From NCBI RefSeq assembly GCF_027563345.1, contig NZ_JAMKBK010000014.1: a stretch of 64,000 bases of DNA, one strand, 5' to 3'. Positions within the stretch are counted from its first letter, which is position 1. Each line of letters starts with the position of its first letter. The notes under the pieces are model-generated. The model did not search any database. It was given only the letters and a program-made list of their open reading frames with translations, and was not told where the DNA came from. Below are positions 61,704-64,000 of this stretch, piece after piece. The position numbers were made by a program, and so were the translations under genes. This DNA comes from Psychrobacillus psychrodurans. Lineage in GTDB: Bacteria; Bacillota; Bacilli; Bacillales_A; Planococcaceae.

Positions 61704-62402
61704 TCAGAATTCCTGAAGTTCATCCACAGTCACAAATTTATACCCATCGTTCGTAAGTTCTCGTAAAATATCTTCAATCACTTGGATTTCTCCACCCGTT
61801 TGATCGTACATTGGATGTAGCAAGATTATCGAGCCGGGTTTAATGTTTTCTACTACATAATTTACTTTTTCTTCAGCAATTGTGTAATATTTATCAGGTT
61901 CTAAAGACCACATAATAGTTTCTCTGTTGTGCTTATTTAAATAATAAGGTAATCCCACAAGTTTTTTTCCATAGGGAGGTCGAAAGTCAATTTCGCTCTT
62001 ATATCCAGACTTTCTGATCAACTCATCAGTTTTTTCTATCTCCTCTTTAATAAATGAAGGCAATTTTAAAACCATTCTATTGTGTGAATAGGTATGATTT
62101 CCAATTTGATGCCCTGCTTCTACCAACTTTTTTGCTTCTTCAGGGTGTTTTTCAATATCATTTCCGATAAGGAAAAAAGTAGCTTTTGCCTCGTATTTTT
62201 GTAATAGAGGCAGAATTTGATCCACGTTTTTTGTCGGACCGTCATCGAATGTTAAAGCAATAACCTTGTTTTCTGTTTCAATTTGGTATGTTAATCCTCC
62301 AAATATTTGAAATGTCCTTAATTTTGTAACTTTAAACGTTCCTGCGAATAAAAGAGCCATTAATAAAAATCCAATTCCAAAAAATTTAATTTTCTTTTTC
62401 AT
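61704..62402 (-). CDS. Polysaccharide deacetylase (NodB-type)
   Basis: The 232-residue protein has an N-terminal membrane anchor and a NodB domain: ALTFDDGPTKNVDQI (motif 1), IGNHTYSHNRM (motif 2), DFRPPYGKK (motif 3), IMWSLEPDKYY and IKPGSIILLHPM. It would remove acetyl groups from peptidoglycan or chitin-like sugars outside the cell with a divalent metal. Substrate not defined. RBS AAAGGAAA precedes ATG 62402. Confidence 0.9.
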   Translation of the reverse strand: MKKKIKFFGIGFLLMALLFAGTFKVTKLRTFQIFGGLTYQIETENKVIALTFDDGPTKNVDQILPLLQKYEAKATFFLIGNDIEKHPEEAKKLVEAGHQIGNHTYSHNRMVLKLPSFIKEEIEKTDELIRKSGYKSEIDFRPPYGKKLVGLPYYLNKHNRETIMWSLEPDKYYTIAEEKVNYVVENIKPGSIILLHPMYDQTGGEIQVIEDILRELTNDGYKFVTVDELQEF

Positions 62403-62449
62403 CTGTGTTTCCTTTCTTTCAAAAGCTATTATATAACTCTTTATGAAAT

Positions 62450-62480
62450 AACCTCCCGCCTTAGTTCAATAAAGAAAAAT
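62450..62480. repeat. Dispersed intergenic repeat copy
   Basis: ACCTCCCGCCTTAGTTCAATAAAGAAAAA is a repeat core, followed by a weak TTTTACTTCTTCTTGAA hairpin remnant as in several other copies. Confidence 0.5.
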
Positions 62481-62536
62481 ATTTTACTTCTTCTTGAATT
62501 AAGTCTTTAGCTTAATAATATTTCTTTTGATTAATG

Positions 62537-62740
62537 TCATTTTATTTCATTTGGAAATTCACTGTTATTAATTTTGTTCCAAATTTTTAATGCACTTGGA
62601 TAACAATTATTAATCGTATGTTTTTCACTCACCGAAAACTGTTTATCAAAGACCGCATGTATCAATATAGCTAATTTTTCAAGGGATGTTGAAGTCGGTA
62701 ATTGCAATACAATGCGTCTTATTTCTAACGAGGTTGCCAA
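62537..62740 (-). CDS. Small hypothetical ORF
   Basis: A 67-codon frame starts at TTG 62740 and encodes a helical protein (RRIVLQLPTSTSLEKLAILI … NCYPSALKIWNKINNSEF). The ribosome binding site is weak and a TGA lies just upstream in frame, so it may be a 3' remnant of a longer gene. Family unknown. Confidence 0.35.
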   Translation of the reverse strand: MATSLEIRRIVLQLPTSTSLEKLAILIHAVFDKQFSVSEKHTINNCYPSALKIWNKINNSEFPNEIK

Positions 62741-62831
62741 CGCACATCAAACAATACTTTGGAAAATATTGTATGTAGATTATTATAGAAATACCTGCCA
62801 ATATGATATATAGGAAATTGGAGGTATAAGG

Positions 62832-63206
62832 ATGCTTTGGAAAATCTATTTTTGGATAATGTTAGTTTTGTTGATAGTGTCAATGTTTTTGGAGAATGAA
62901 TATGGTCGGGGAGAAACTGTATTAAGAATAGTGAGTACGATTATTGCCATTATTAACACATTAGGATTTTATGGTTATGTATATAAGAAACAACTCTATT
63001 CTCTATCTTTTTGGAAAATTATATTCATAGTTACTGTAATAGATGTAGTAGTATCTATACTTTATTATGGGTTTCAAGATGCCGAACTAGGAACAGAAGG
63101 AATTATATTTCTTGCTGTTTTTACCTTTATTATCATGTTTCCTCTTTTGCTAGGTTTATATAGATATGGATTTCAAAATCAAAAAATAGCAGAAAAGGTA
63201 TTGTGA
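62832..63206 (+). CDS. Small four-helix membrane protein
   Basis: ATG 62832 follows TTGGAGG. The 124-residue protein has four membrane helices (MLWKIYFWIMLVLLIVSMFL, VLRIVSTIIAIINTLGFYG) with a KKQLYSLSFWKI amphipathic loop between them. A terminator follows at 63222-63256. Hypothetical; no known family recalled. Confidence 0.7.
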   Translation: MLWKIYFWIMLVLLIVSMFLENEYGRGETVLRIVSTIIAIINTLGFYGYVYKKQLYSLSFWKIIFIVTVIDVVVSILYYGFQDAELGTEGIIFLAVFTFIIMFPLLLGLYRYGFQNQKIAEKVL

Positions 63207-63221
63207 TTAACAACCTTTAAA

Positions 63222-63256
63222 AAGCCGATTCCAGTATTAAGGAATCGACTTTTTTA
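63222..63256 (+). terminator. Rho-independent terminator
   Basis: AAGCCGATTCC and GGAATCGACTT pair over 10 of 11 bases, followed by T6. Confidence 0.75.
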
Positions 63257-63370
63257 TTTATTCTTTTTAACTGAACACCGTTAATACACTACTTGTTTCT
63301 ATACTAGATTCTAAATTTAAATAATAATATAATTAGCTAGGTCGTCAGAGTCTTATTATTTTAATGAGGT

Positions 63371-64000
63371 TTAGATTTCTTCTGCTTCTTTTATATGAGC
63401 TTTTCTCATCGATGAAAGACTGAACCATAGTCCGCATAAAGCTAGACCAGCTATAGATATCCATAAAGCCGTCAAGAATCCTTGTCCGTCGGCAATGGCA
63501 CCTCCTAGCGGGGCGCCGATAACGACCGCACTACGGTTAATAGATCGTAGCGTCGCATTCATACGACCTTGCAGATGGGAAGGCGTGACAAACTGACGAT
63601 AACCCATTTCGAGAGGACCTTCGATTCCCATGGAAAAGCCGTACAGGAGCTGCCCTACTATCGCAAAAATGATAGCTATGTTCTGCGGTTCAGAGTTGAT
63701 AGCTGATGGAGCTAAAGTAATCAGAATTACTGACGGAGCATAGAGAATTCGAGAAAAAGCCATTGCACGGCCGACACCAAAGCGCTCACCGGCTCGAGAA
63801 GATAGAGAAGTTCCAACGATCGCACCGACACCTGCAGCTGTGAGGGCAAACCCAAGTAGCGAAGCATCGAAGCCAAGCTCGATCAAAAAGAAGGATACTA
63901 GGATTGTCATAGTCATGCTGTGGAAGAGAAACCAAACATGCGTGTTTAACGCGAGGGTACGGAGGTATTGGTGTTGATAAACCCATTGCAAACCTTCCTT
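63371..64000 (-). CDS. MFS transporter, C-terminal part (continues beyond the window)
   Basis: The frame is open to the right edge, so the N-terminal half lies outside. The visible part has five to six membrane helices and a short LSSRAGERFGVGRAMAFS motif between helices, as in the C-terminal half of MFS exporters. Base composition is clearly more GC-rich (about 50% or more in stretches) than the rest of the window, which suggests recent acquisition. Substrate unknown. Confidence 0.75.
   Translation of the reverse strand, partial: KEGLQWVYQHQYLRTLALNTHVWFLFHSMTMTILVSFFLIELGFDASLLGFALTAAGVGAIVGTSLSSRAGERFGVGRAMAFSRILYAPSVILITLAPSAINSEPQNIAIIFAIVGQLLYGFSMGIEGPLEMGYRQFVTPSHLQGRMNATLRSINRSAVVIGAPLGGAIADGQGFLTALWISIAGLALCGLWFSLSSMRKAHIKEAEEI

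Noticed and set aside
1..64000. CRISPR arrays, tRNA, rRNA or known riboswitches
   Set aside because: No regularly spaced repeats, cloverleaf-type sequences or recognised riboswitch signatures were found by reading; a covariance-model scan could not be run.

Overview
The window looks like a chromosomal stretch of a low-GC Gram-positive bacterium of the order Bacillales. A Planococcaceae-type genome (Psychrobacillus, Lysinibacillus or Solibacillus-like) fits best. The reasons are the AT-rich sequence, strong AGGAGG-type ribosome binding sites, bacillithiol-linked genes (FosB, YfiT/BstA-like, YtxJ), a YrkE-J-like sulfur operon, CsoR/CopZ/CopA, YolD, YoaP and Amj. The genus is an inference; no rRNA or tRNA gene was seen.

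Layout. 1-330 is the 5' part of a group II intron inserted directly behind a transcription terminator. 0.4-6.5 kb carries a DinB-type protein, the lipid II flippase Amj, an acetyltransferase, and then a thiol-stress group (YfiT/BstA-like, FosB, methyltransferase, thioredoxin, YtxJ). 6.6-10.8 kb is a sulfane-sulfur detoxification operon on the minus strand: CstR-type repressor, TusA, two rhodaneses, a glutaredoxin broken by a stop codon, DsrE, a rhodanese-metallo-beta-lactamase protein and a TauE/TSUP exporter, with several CstR-like operators. 11.4-17.1 kb has a luciferase-like monooxygenase with HxlR, an Lrp/isochorismatase-type divergent pair, a DHA2 efflux pump and a small siroheme/Fe-S protein. 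17.2-21 kb is a copper module (copA, copZ, csoR and a Cys-rich copper-storage protein) with three CsoR-like operators. An IS3-family element lies at 23.8-25.2 kb.

From about 25 kb to the right end the window is a loose accessory region. It holds single genes for GNAT acetyltransferases, DinB proteins, MDR oxidoreductases, cysteine hydrolases, HAD phosphatases, small membrane proteins, lipoproteins, an ABC exporter, MFS pumps, an M23 peptidase, a CPBP protease and a LexA-controlled YolD. Almost all are on the minus strand. They are separated by terminators and by a dispersed repeat with a core like ACTGCCGCNTTAGTTNAATAA.

This accessory region is decaying. At least ten small genes are interrupted by single stop codons, frameshifts, a 14-bp tandem duplication or end truncation. 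The most interesting regulatory structure is upstream of an MFS pump at 49.4 kb: a 17-codon leader ORF followed by two mutually exclusive hairpins, one of which covers the pump's ribosome binding site, as in a translational attenuator. The right edge is an unusually GC-rich MFS fragment that continues outside the window.
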